Shown here: one piece after another, positions 26,089 to 33,915 of the stretch | Layout: every line of letters starts with the position of its first letter | Numbering within the stretch: the first letter of the stretch is position 1 | NCBI GenBank assembly: GCA_965219485.1 | Contig: OZ244774.1 | Coordinates: forward strand, 744,001 to 808,000 | DNA length: 64,000 nucleotides | DNA from: UBA8337 sp937907245 | GTDB taxonomy: Bacteria > Pseudomonadota > Alphaproteobacteria > RS24 | Direction of reading: 5' to 3' | The notes under the pieces: model-generated | What the model was told of the DNA's origin: nothing | The model's database searches: none | The model's input: only the letters and a program-made list of their open reading frames with translations | Position numbers and translations under genes: made by a program

Positions 26089-27069
26089 ATGGATTATTTT
26101 GTGTTCGGAGGCGCTGGATACGTTGGGTCTTTCTTGGCCTACGATAGCGATCCCAAAGTTTCTGATGAGCTGGTTGTGGTGGATAATTTTTCTACAGGCA
26201 ATCATTTCGCTACCGCGGGAAAGAACTTAGAGACAATTGATTTGCTCGATGCAGCCGCCTTGCGGGGCGCCTTCGAGCGCTATCGCGTGAACGGGGTTTT
26301 TCATTTTGCGGCCAAATCATTAGTTGCTGAAAGCGCTGAATGGCCACTTGATTATTATCGAAATAATGTTGTGGGCACACTCAATCTAATCGAGGCTTGC
26401 AAGCAATCGGGCGTCAAGAAAATTGTCTTTTCGTCAACTGCGGCGGTCTATGGAATACCAGAGCAATTGCCAATTAACGAAGCGACTCCGACGCAGCCGA
26501 TTAATGTTTATGGCAGAAGCAAGCTATTCGCTGAGCAGATGCTGCACGATGCTTTTGCCGCACACGGGATTTCTTCGGTTTGCCTCCGATATTTTAACGC
26601 TGCCGGCGCTGCACCTGACGGATCTCTTGGCGAAGCACATGAGCCGGAAACCCACCTGATTGCCATCATCCTTCGCAAATTGATGTTTGGCGACAATAAG
26701 GTGAAAATTTTCGGTGATGATTACCCGACAGATGACGGTACCTGCGTTCGCGACTATATCCATGTGCGCGATTTGGCTGACGCTCATTGGAGAGCCATGC
26801 ATTGGCTTGATGATAATCCGGGGGCGCATAAGTTTAACCTCGGCACTGGCCAAGGTTACTCTGTGCGCCAAGTTATGGAGGCTTGCGAGCGGGTGACTGG
26901 GCGCAAGTTAGATGTTGAGATAGCGCCGCGGCGTGAAGGTGACCCAGCCATCCTTGTTGCGGATGCTGGTAAGGCTCATAGCGAGCTGGGGTGGGGCCCA
27001 TTATTTTCTGACCTGGAAACCATTATTGGCGATGCATGGGTATGGCATCAAAAACATCATGGAGGTTAG
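26089..27069 (+). CDS. galE: UDP-glucose 4-epimerase
   Basis: A 326-residue extended SDR. The NAD motif is GGAGYVG (7–13), the catalytic pair is Y141-x3-K145 in YGRSK, with Ser near 115–116 in FSSTAAVYG. The LRYFNAAGAAPDGSLGE and HLIA motifs are specific to GalE rather than other SDR epimerases. It interconverts UDP-Glc and UDP-Gal (or the N-acetyl forms) for the glycosyltransferases here. A good ribosome site (GAGGGGG region) precedes it. Its last 11 nt overlap the next gene. Confidence 0.9.
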   Translation: MDYFVFGGAGYVGSFLAYDSDPKVSDELVVVDNFSTGNHFATAGKNLETIDLLDAAALRGAFERYRVNGVFHFAAKSLVAESAEWPLDYYRNNVVGTLNLIEACKQSGVKKIVFSSTAAVYGIPEQLPINEATPTQPINVYGRSKLFAEQMLHDAFAAHGISSVCLRYFNAAGAAPDGSLGEAHEPETHLIAIILRKLMFGDNKVKIFGDDYPTDDGTCVRDYIHVRDLADAHWRAMHWLDDNPGAHKFNLGTGQGYSVRQVMEACERVTGRKLDVEIAPRREGDPAILVADAGKAHSELGWGPLFSDLETIIGDAWVWHQKHHGG

Positions 27070-27877
27070 GCCAGACGATGTGGGCGTGATTAGCGAAGCG
27101 CCAGCAATATTGGGCGAGGGGTTGTTTGTCGCCAATGGAAAAATCTCTTGGCTGGATATTGAAGCGCGACAGGTCTTTCACAATCAGCGCACCTATCCTC
27201 TTCCATACGATATTCCTTCGGTAATTTTTGAAGCGGATGAATCCAGCCTTTTGTTGGGGACGCATCGAGGCATCGCACGGCTATCAAATAGCGGGAGCCT
27301 AACCCATTTGGTTTCTTTGCCAGGTCATGATCCCGAAAAATTTCGCTTAAATGATGGGTGCAAGCTGAGCGATGGCAGTTACTTGGTGGGCTCAATGGCG
27401 CGACGAGAGGCAGGAAATTTGGCCGGCTCGATTTATCGTTTCACCCTTTCTGGCGAGGTTACGCGCTATAAATGGGCGTGTCATATTCCAAATAGTTTCG
27501 TCGAGCTTGAGGATGGGTCGGTTCTAATCAGCGATAGCCTCAAGAGAGTTGTTTTTCAGGTGAATTTTCAGCAAAACGATATTCAGTCCAAGCCATGGTA
27601 CCATTGCCAGGGGCCTGAGACGCCCGATGGAGGATGCGTTTTGCCCAATGGTCAGGTTGCATTGGCTATGTGGGGGGGCGCCTGCGTGCGTTTGTTTCGT
27701 CCGAATGGTACGCCGATTGAGGATTTGCCAGTCCCAGTCTTTCAGCCGACAAACTGTAAATATGAAAGTTTATCTAAGGCTTTGGTCATCTCTTCGGCAA
27801 GCGTTGAATTGTCGGACGAATTGATGCATAGATACCCGCTCTCTGGACATGTTTTGACAAGAAAATTAGAAAAATGA
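27059..27877 (+). CDS. SMP-30/gluconolactonase-like beta-propeller protein
   Basis: A ~272-residue protein of the SMP-30/LRE family. Hallmarks are the early APAILGEG metal-ligand segment (Glu near residue 19) and NDGCKLSDGSYLVGSM (~98–113), followed by IPNSFVELEDG and ISDS with the metal-binding residues. Members hydrolyse sugar lactones. The start is uncertain: ATG 27059 overlaps galE by 11 nt, while GTG codons at 27080 or 27086 lie behind GGAGG. Its place in a polysaccharide operon next to a cytidylyltransferase and 2-hydroxyacid dehydrogenase suggests a sugar-acid step rather than central gluconate metabolism. Confidence 0.8.
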   Translation: MEVRPDDVGVISEAPAILGEGLFVANGKISWLDIEARQVFHNQRTYPLPYDIPSVIFEADESSLLLGTHRGIARLSNSGSLTHLVSLPGHDPEKFRLNDGCKLSDGSYLVGSMARREAGNLAGSIYRFTLSGEVTRYKWACHIPNSFVELEDGSVLISDSLKRVVFQVNFQQNDIQSKPWYHCQGPETPDGGCVLPNGQVALAMWGGACVRLFRPNGTPIEDLPVPVFQPTNCKYESLSKALVISSASVELSDELMHRYPLSGHVLTRKLEK

Positions 27878-28755
27878 AAGTTTCAATTGTTATTCGCACG
27901 CTTAACGAAGAGCGCTATCTGGAGGAATTGCTTACAGCTATCGCCGATCAAAAATATGATGGGGATACAGAAGTTGTTGTTGTGGATAGCGGGTCCAGTG
28001 ACCGCACACTAGCCATCGCAGACCAATATGAGGCCCGGCTAACATATATCGAGAAGGCCGAATTTTCGTTTGGGCGTTCCCTGAACATTGGTTGTGCTTT
28101 CTCCACCGGTGATATTCTTGTTTTTATTAGCGGTCACTGCATACCGCGTGATGAGCATTGGCTAAGTCAGTTGGTGGCACCGATAGTTGAGAAAAAGGCT
28201 GGCTATGTTTATGGCCGCCAGGTGGGACGCGACACCACAAAGTTTAGTGAAAGCCGAGTGTTCAATCAATATTTCCCGGATAATGACAATACCTCTACTG
28301 CGGACTTCTTCTGCAATAATGCCAATTCAGCTATCCGGCGAGATGTCTGGGAAGCGCTAAAATTTGACGAAGATGTGACGGGGTTAGAGGACATGGAGTT
28401 GGCGCAACGCTATTGCTTAAGCGGCGGTCAAGTGAGCTATGTATCGCAGGCTTGTGTGTTTCATATTCACAATGAAAACTGGAAGCAAACGAAGCACCGT
28501 TATGAACGAGAGGCTTTGGCCTTGCAGAGTATTGCCCCAGAAATCTATTTGTCATTGAGCGATGCCCTAAGGTTCCTGTTTGTCGCGATTTTACATGATT
28601 GCGCTCAGGCCATTGAGGAGCGATGCCTGTTGCGTGAAATTTCTTCTATTGTTAGCTTTAGGTTTGCCCAATATTGGGGAAGTTACCTAGGTAGCCGTCG
28701 CGGGCGTGCGGTCTCAAGCAAGCAGCGAATGAACTACTTTTATCCTAGGAGGTAG
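27874..28755 (+). CDS. Glycosyltransferase family 2 protein
   Basis: A 293-residue GT-A transferase. It begins VSIVIRTLNEERYLEEL, then VVVVDSGSSDRTLAIA (~35–50), SFGRSLNIGCAFSTGDILVFISGHC (~66–90, the donor-site region) and an acceptor-side GLEDMELAQR motif (~172–181) where ED supplies the catalytic base. The RTLNEERYL start and SGHC resemble rhamnosyl or N-acetylhexosaminyl transferases of O-antigen loci. It is coupled by a 4-nt ATGA overlap to the preceding lactonase gene. Confidence 0.88.
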   Translation: MKVSIVIRTLNEERYLEELLTAIADQKYDGDTEVVVVDSGSSDRTLAIADQYEARLTYIEKAEFSFGRSLNIGCAFSTGDILVFISGHCIPRDEHWLSQLVAPIVEKKAGYVYGRQVGRDTTKFSESRVFNQYFPDNDNTSTADFFCNNANSAIRRDVWEALKFDEDVTGLEDMELAQRYCLSGGQVSYVSQACVFHIHNENWKQTKHRYEREALALQSIAPEIYLSLSDALRFLFVAILHDCAQAIEERCLLREISSIVSFRFAQYWGSYLGSRRGRAVSSKQRMNYFYPRR

Positions 28756-28762
28756 CAGATTA

Positions 28763-29446
28763 ATGTCGACTATTGCTTTATTACCGATGAAGGCAAACAG
28801 CCAGCGTGTGCCTGGCAAAAATTTCCGAGACTTTGCGGGTAAGCCTCTGTTTGCCTGGATTTTGGACACGCTTTTGTCTGTCGAGGCCATCGATAAAATA
28901 ATCATTAATACGGATGCACGCAAGGAATTGCTGGCTGGCGGGTTGCTGGAAGGGCCGCGTGTGGAGGTTCAGCAACGACCCGCTAATTTGATAGGAGATA
29001 CGGTGTCCATGAACCTCATTCTGGCCCATGACATCGCGAATAATCCGGCGGATACTTATTTGATGACTCATACCACCAATCCGTTTTTAGGCGCATCTAC
29101 GATCGTTCGCGCGATGGAGGAATACGCTTCGTGTATAGAGCAAGGGGCGGATAGTCTATTTAGCGTGGACGCTGTTCAAATGCGGTTTTACCGTGGTGAT
29201 ATGAGCCCAGTTAATCATGACCCCAATAATCTTATTCAAACGCAAGACCTCGAGGCTTGGTATGCTGAGAACTCGAACTTGTATATTTTTTCGGCTGAGA
29301 GTTTTGCAAAAACCAATGCGCGCATTGGTTCCAATCCAGTGATGATGGCGACACCCAAATACGAGTCTGTTGACATTGATACGCCGGAGGACTGGTATTT
29401 TGCTGAGGCTTTGGCTCATGCCAAGCAGGGAATGGAAAATAATTGA
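28763..29446 (+). CDS. Acylneuraminate cytidylyltransferase-family protein
   Basis: A 227-residue nucleotidyltransferase with the CMP-sugar synthetase opening LLPMKANSQRVPGKNFRDFAGKPL (~6–29; Arg and Lys contact CTP), and further TTNPFLGASTIVRAM (~98–112) and ESVDIDTPEDW (~196–206, metal-binding Asp). It should activate an acidic sugar as CMP- or CDP-sugar. No NeuB, NeuC or KdsA-type synthase occurs in the window, so sialic, legionaminic or Kdo identity cannot be claimed. It is followed without a gap by a 2-hydroxyacid dehydrogenase and an SDR, forming a tight cassette. Confidence 0.85.
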   Translation: MSTIALLPMKANSQRVPGKNFRDFAGKPLFAWILDTLLSVEAIDKIIINTDARKELLAGGLLEGPRVEVQQRPANLIGDTVSMNLILAHDIANNPADTYLMTHTTNPFLGASTIVRAMEEYASCIEQGADSLFSVDAVQMRFYRGDMSPVNHDPNNLIQTQDLEAWYAENSNLYIFSAESFAKTNARIGSNPVMMATPKYESVDIDTPEDWYFAEALAHAKQGMENN

Positions 29447-30375
29447 TGCGTGTTCTTGTAACTTGTCCCCCGATGATCGGCGCAAAGGAGAAGTTTTTGC
29501 CGCTTTTTGAGACGCGGGGTTGGGAGGCGGTTATTCCCGAATTCACCCAGGTGATGAGCGAGCAAGCCTTGTGTGAAGCCGTGCCGCAATGTGATGGCTG
29601 GATTATCGGCGATGACCCTGCGACACGACGCGTTTTTGAGGCTGGCGTATCGGGTCGGCTCAAGGCGGCCGTTAAATGGGGCATTGGAACGGATAATGTT
29701 GACTTCAAGGCTTGCCAAGAGCTGTCCATCCCGATTGCCAATACACCGCAAATGTTTGGCAATGAGGTCGCTGATGTGGCGCTGGGCTATGTGGTTTGCC
29801 TGGCCCGTGATTTAATGACAATTGACCGCGAGGTTCGTCAAGGAAATTGGTATAAGCCGCAAGGGCAATCGCTGAGCGAGACAACGATTGGGGTTGTTGG
29901 CTATGGTGATATCGGGCGCCAAACCTGTCATCGCATGAAAGCTCTTGGGTCACGGGTGGTGAGCTGGGACCCGGGCGTACCTCCTAGCCAGGTAGAGCAG
30001 GGTGTCGAGTTGCTTACCTGGCCGCGAGACATTGACGCTTGTGATTACCTCATCTTGACTTGTAATTTGAACGACGCCAACCACCATATGATTAATGCGG
30101 ACATTCTCTCTCAACTAAAACGAGGCGCCAAAGTTATCAATGTAGCGAGGGGTCCCCTGATTGATGAAAATGCCCTTTATGAGGCTCTCCGAGGGGGGCA
30201 GGTTTCAGGCGCGGCATTGGATGTGTTCGAGGTCGAGCCGGTGACCATTGATAACCGTCTTTTGTCTTTCCCCGGTGTATTGGTCGGTTCGCATAATGGG
30301 TCGAACACTCTGGAAGGTGTGATGCGAGCCAACGCCAAGGCGATAAGTCTGTTGGAAGGCTTTTTAAATGACTAA
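29446..30375 (+). CDS. D-isomer specific 2-hydroxyacid dehydrogenase (phosphoglycerate dehydrogenase-like)
   Basis: A 309-residue NAD-dependent enzyme. The NAD motif is VVGYGDIGRQ (~150–159). The conserved catalytic Arg is in INVARGPLIDENAL (~230–243), the Glu in FEVEP (~258–262) and the His in GSHNGSNT (~280–287). It lacks the C-terminal ACT domain of serine-pathway SerA. Its start codon overlaps the cytidylyltransferase stop (TGATG). A dedicated 2-hydroxyacid dehydrogenase between a CMP-sugar synthetase and an SDR points to oxidation or reduction of a sugar-acid precursor. Confidence 0.87.
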   Translation: MRVLVTCPPMIGAKEKFLPLFETRGWEAVIPEFTQVMSEQALCEAVPQCDGWIIGDDPATRRVFEAGVSGRLKAAVKWGIGTDNVDFKACQELSIPIANTPQMFGNEVADVALGYVVCLARDLMTIDREVRQGNWYKPQGQSLSETTIGVVGYGDIGRQTCHRMKALGSRVVSWDPGVPPSQVEQGVELLTWPRDIDACDYLILTCNLNDANHHMINADILSQLKRGAKVINVARGPLIDENALYEALRGGQVSGAALDVFEVEPVTIDNRLLSFPGVLVGSHNGSNTLEGVMRANAKAISLLEGFLND

Positions 30376-31126
30376 GCGAGCTTCCATTCTGGTTACCGGA
30401 TCGAGCGGTGGCATTGGCGCAAAGTTAACGGAGCGGCTGATTGAGGATGGCTTTCATGTTATCGGCCTAGACCTTGTTGTGCCGAGCGTGAAGCCAGACG
30501 CACATTTTGACTTTGTTGCCTGCAACCTGTCTGACTTTGTTAACCATGAGCCAACTCTCGGCTCGGTTCGCGAGGCGTTGGAAGGGCTTGATAGTTTTGC
30601 GCGCCTTTGTGGTCTAGTGAATAATGCAGCCTTTCAATATGTCGGGCCAGTTGTCGATATGCCCTTGTCAGATTTTAGAAAAACGCTTGATGTAAACCTG
30701 ACGGCAGCGTTTGAATTGTCTCGTATTTGCTACAAACCGCTAGCAGCCAATCAGGGCTCGGTGGTGAATATTTCTTCAATTCATGCCCGCTTGTCTAAGA
30801 GACACTTTGTTGCCTATGCAACGTCGAAAGCTGCTCTTTCGGCCTTAACACGTTATATGGCGCTGGAGTGGGGGGCTAGGGTGCGCGTCAACGCCATTGA
30901 ACCTGCAGCTGTTGAAACACAAATGCTAACCGATGGTTTTGGAGAGAAATGGCCAGAAGCTGCTAAACAGCTTGGCAACATTCATCCGTCTGGCAAAATT
31001 TCGACACCTGCGGAAATTGCAACATTTGTGCAATTACTACTTAACTCGAACGATAAGCACTTTACAGGTTTGACCCTTTCAGTGGATGGTGGGCTGTCTT
31101 CAGTGTTGACGGATGTGAGCAAATGA
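30368..31126 (+). CDS. Short-chain dehydrogenase/reductase of glycan cassette
   Basis: A 252-residue classical SDR with intact cofactor motif TGSSGGIG (~10–17), NNA (~86–88), catalytic Ser in NISSIHA (~134–140) and Y-x3-K in AYATSK (~153–158). The C-terminal SVDGG is standard. It overlaps the preceding dehydrogenase by 8 nt and the next glycosyltransferase by 4 nt. In Campylobacter legionaminate loci an SDR (PtmA) also neighbours a CMP-sugar synthetase (PtmB), so a similar sugar-modification role is possible. Confidence 0.88.
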   Translation: MTKRASILVTGSSGGIGAKLTERLIEDGFHVIGLDLVVPSVKPDAHFDFVACNLSDFVNHEPTLGSVREALEGLDSFARLCGLVNNAAFQYVGPVVDMPLSDFRKTLDVNLTAAFELSRICYKPLAANQGSVVNISSIHARLSKRHFVAYATSKAALSALTRYMALEWGARVRVNAIEPAAVETQMLTDGFGEKWPEAAKQLGNIHPSGKISTPAEIATFVQLLLNSNDKHFTGLTLSVDGGLSSVLTDVSK

Positions 31127-32292
31127 TTATCGAGAAAATAACGGCAATTGTGACATGCTGCAATTGTGCAGATAGCCTGGCGAATAGCATTGGGTTTTTG
31201 CAAGATCAGACGTTCTCGAACCTAGAGATCATTTGTGTGGATGATGGGTCTGAAGATGAAACGCCGCTGATTTTATCTGAGCTGGCGAAATATGACCCTC
31301 GCATTACAATTATAAGCCAAAGCCGCAAGGGCCTCTCCGAGGCGCGCAATGCTGGCATCAAAAAAGCAACAGGGGAGTATCTGTTTTTTGTTGATGATGA
31401 CGATTGGTTGAAGCCAGATTTTGTCGAAACTCTCGCATCTGCGGCGTCCGACACGCAAGCCGACATTGTATCATCACGCAATCTACGACTTATGCCAGAT
31501 GGGGAGAGCATCGCTAGCAATAAGATAGTCGCTTTCTCAGATGCTGAATATTTCCGTATGCTGCTCATAGGCTATGCCGCGAACTCATCATGGGCACGTT
31601 TGTGGCGCCGCTCAATTTTTGATGACGCCGAAAACCTTTTTTTCCCCGGCCTAATCCATGAAGATATGGACCACACCTATCGAGTACTGGCGCAGGGTTT
31701 TAAACATAAGCGCTTGGATTATTGCGGCTATATGTGGAACTTTCGCGATGGGTCGCTCTCTCGTCAGATGTCAGAGAAGCATTTGCTAAGTTTCTTCAGT
31801 ATTCTGGAAAGGGTTGATCGTTATCTTGGTGAAGATCAAGAGACGGAGGTGATGTTAAGGTTTCTGGGCATATGGGCGACTGTTTTTAAAAAGTTAGATG
31901 AAATGACTTCGGTCCGCGAGTTTATGGCCTTTAAGCTTATGATTGCGGAGTTCGTTGAAAAGAACCCCCATCTCAGTTGGTCGTTGGCCCATGAAAAGCG
32001 CGCGCGCAAAATTCGTAATGCGCGCATCAATCAAAAAATTGACGAGCTTGTTGTGATGATACCAAGTGATTTAGCGATGCTTATGTTATCCGATCCGGAC
32101 GCCGAGAGGAAGAATATGAGGGAGGCGGAAGTAGAGCCTCCTAAGGATGGCTCGATTGAAAATATGAGTTTTACCTATGTTGCGATTAGCCTGCTTCGTG
32201 CCATCAAAATTGTGCAAGCTAGGCCTCCTTACAATGTTTCCTTGGCGTATGTTGTGTTTCGAGTTTTAAGAAGGGTAATGGGGCGTGGTTAG
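31123..32292 (+). CDS. Glycosyltransferase family 2 protein
   Basis: A 389-residue GT-A transferase. Motifs are IVTCCNCADSLANSIGFL (~9–26), IICVDDGSEDETPLIL (~36–51), LSEARNAGIKKATGEYLFFVDDDDW (DxD metal site ~88–91) and a later LIHEDMDHTYR (~179–189) for the acceptor side. The C-terminal ~170 residues are helical and not part of the core domain. The family includes EpsJ/CpsI-type capsule transferases. It is coupled with the flanking SDR and DUF115-like genes by overlaps. Confidence 0.88.
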   Translation: MIIEKITAIVTCCNCADSLANSIGFLQDQTFSNLEIICVDDGSEDETPLILSELAKYDPRITIISQSRKGLSEARNAGIKKATGEYLFFVDDDDWLKPDFVETLASAASDTQADIVSSRNLRLMPDGESIASNKIVAFSDAEYFRMLLIGYAANSSWARLWRRSIFDDAENLFFPGLIHEDMDHTYRVLAQGFKHKRLDYCGYMWNFRDGSLSRQMSEKHLLSFFSILERVDRYLGEDQETEVMLRFLGIWATVFKKLDEMTSVREFMAFKLMIAEFVEKNPHLSWSLAHEKRARKIRNARINQKIDELVVMIPSDLAMLMLSDPDAERKNMREAEVEPPKDGSIENMSFTYVAISLLRAIKIVQARPPYNVSLAYVVFRVLRRVMGRG

Positions 32293-33058
32293 TACACAGA
32301 TTAGATACCAAACAGATGAGTCAGATAGAACTAAGTTAACGATCCTAAAAAACCGCTTCGCAGGTCAACGTTGCGTTATTATCGGAAATGGCCCTAGCTT
32401 AAATGATGTTTCTCTGAAACTTTTGAAAGATGAACATACGTTTGGGGTCAATTCAATATTTCTAAAGCAGGATAGCGAGGCCTTTGTGCCGAGTTTCTAT
32501 GTTATTGAAGACAATCACGTTGTTGAGGATAATATCGACCGCATTAATGTTTTCGCGGACAAGCCGGATTATTGTTTTTTTCCAGCTCGTTATAAACGCG
32601 ATATTCGCGGCTCTGAGAATACAATATTCTTCGATTGTGATTATGGTTTTTATTGGGATAGTCATCCTTTCGGGGGTATTCCGCGGTTTTCGAGGGATGC
32701 ATCTGAGGTTCTGTTCGCTGGTCAGTCCGTAACCCACATCAACTTTCAGTTGGCTTATTATTTGGGCTTTAGCGAGGTCTACCTAATTGGTATGGACTTC
32801 AATTATACCAAGCCATCAAGTGTCATTGTGGAGGGCAATACCTTGACTTCAACGGAGGATGACCCCAATCATTTTGACCCTAGCTATTTCGGTAAGGGCA
32901 AAAAATGGCATGACCCTAAAATCGATTTAGTGGCTCTAAATTATCAAAAAGCCAAACAAGTGTTTGAGGCAAATGGGCGCAAAATTTTGAATGCCACGGC
33001 TGGCGGTGGGCTTGAAATCTTTCCGCGGGTTGAATACGAATCAGTCTTCTCTAACTAA
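32285..33058 (+). CDS. DUF115/MptE-like protein, second copy in glycan cluster
   Basis: A 257-residue protein with a GTG start inside the end of the preceding gene. It has RCVIIGNGPSLNDVSL (~29–44), the canonical GNGPSL motif. Further on are INFQLAYYLGFSEVYLIGMDFNY (~152–174) and DPNHFDPSYFGKGKKWHDP (~194–212). It is a clear paralogue of the protein at 23226–23954, sharing both motif regions and the C-terminal GRKILNAT pattern, with more divergence between. A nucleotide- or CMP-sugar-dependent transfer is a reasonable guess by analogy to GT42 but unproven. Confidence 0.65.
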   Translation: MVSTQIRYQTDESDRTKLTILKNRFAGQRCVIIGNGPSLNDVSLKLLKDEHTFGVNSIFLKQDSEAFVPSFYVIEDNHVVEDNIDRINVFADKPDYCFFPARYKRDIRGSENTIFFDCDYGFYWDSHPFGGIPRFSRDASEVLFAGQSVTHINFQLAYYLGFSEVYLIGMDFNYTKPSSVIVEGNTLTSTEDDPNHFDPSYFGKGKKWHDPKIDLVALNYQKAKQVFEANGRKILNATAGGGLEIFPRVEYESVFSN

Positions 33059-33068
33059 GGTCGCTTAA

Positions 33069-33893
33069 TTGCAGAAAAATCCCATGAACTATAGCAGCAT
33101 ACTAGAAATGGCAGATAGCAAAGTGCGCGCTAAGGTTCTGCTTCATTGCATGAAAGCCTTGAGAAAAGAAACCGGCAGGCTCAACTATCTAGAAATCGGT
33201 ACGGCCTTTTCGACCAATGAAGGTCTGTCGACCTTATTGGTCGGCGCCTCTATCGTCGAGACGTTTAATGGTAATGGCGAAGTGGTATCCATTGATATTG
33301 ATGCTGAGAACATTGAAAAATCGCGAGCCATTGTAGCTGAAATGTTTCCTCAAGCTCTGCCGAATATTTCTTGGGTGGAAGGCAACGGGGTGGATGTTTT
33401 GTCATCTGTTATGGGCAATGACGGAAAGACTATGGATTTGGTTTTTGTTGATGGCTCTGGAGATGCGGTGCTCAACCTTTTAGAGTTCACTTTTATGCTC
33501 GAGCACATCTCCCATAATGGGATTATCGTGATAGATGATGTGGAGTTTATGGCAGAAACTAAATATTTGGCGCGACGGGACTTCGGCAAAGCTCAGCTTA
33601 TTCTGCCATTTTTGTTGATTGCGGAAACCTTTAGTTACTATTTTGACAAGCATAAGACATCGAAGCCAAATTTGAAGCGTCTAAAAGAATTTGCACCAGA
33701 CTTTTTTTCAGAGTTGGAAGCTAGCCCATCGTTCAAGGCATTCATGGATAAAATTGGGAAGTATGAGTTTGTCAGATTAAGTGGGCGTCTTGTCTTGGTG
33801 CCTAAGCCCATGTTCGCAAAATATTTTGCGCCATTGAGCCGAGATCGTGCGCTTCTGGAAGTTAAGTTTGAGGATTTGGAAGGGCTGCTTTAA
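33069..33893 (+). CDS. SAM-dependent methyltransferase-like protein
   Basis: A ~274-residue protein with a Rossmann core: YLEIGTAFSTNEGLSTLLVG (~40–59, motif I), EVVSIDIDAENIEKSR (~71–86), then MDLVFVDGSGD (~121–131) and NGIIVIDDVEF (~149–159). This is the class I methyltransferase layout of the O-methyltransferase/DUF4910-like type. The start is either TTG 33069 (AAGG 8 nt upstream) or ATG 33084. It ends the plus-strand run of the island and is convergent with the membrane protein gene. It might cap or decorate the glycan. Confidence 0.72.
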   Translation: MQKNPMNYSSILEMADSKVRAKVLLHCMKALRKETGRLNYLEIGTAFSTNEGLSTLLVGASIVETFNGNGEVVSIDIDAENIEKSRAIVAEMFPQALPNISWVEGNGVDVLSSVMGNDGKTMDLVFVDGSGDAVLNLLEFTFMLEHISHNGIIVIDDVEFMAETKYLARRDFGKAQLILPFLLIAETFSYYFDKHKTSKPNLKRLKEFAPDFFSELEASPSFKAFMDKIGKYEFVRLSGRLVLVPKPMFAKYFAPLSRDRALLEVKFEDLEGLL

Positions 33894-33915
33894 GCCCGTT
33901 TTGGACCGACAGATC

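Noticed and set aside
28763..29446. Calling the cytidylyltransferase a sialic acid (neuA) gene
   Set aside because: No neuB, neuC or other nonulosonate synthase is in the window, and the family also activates other acidic sugars.
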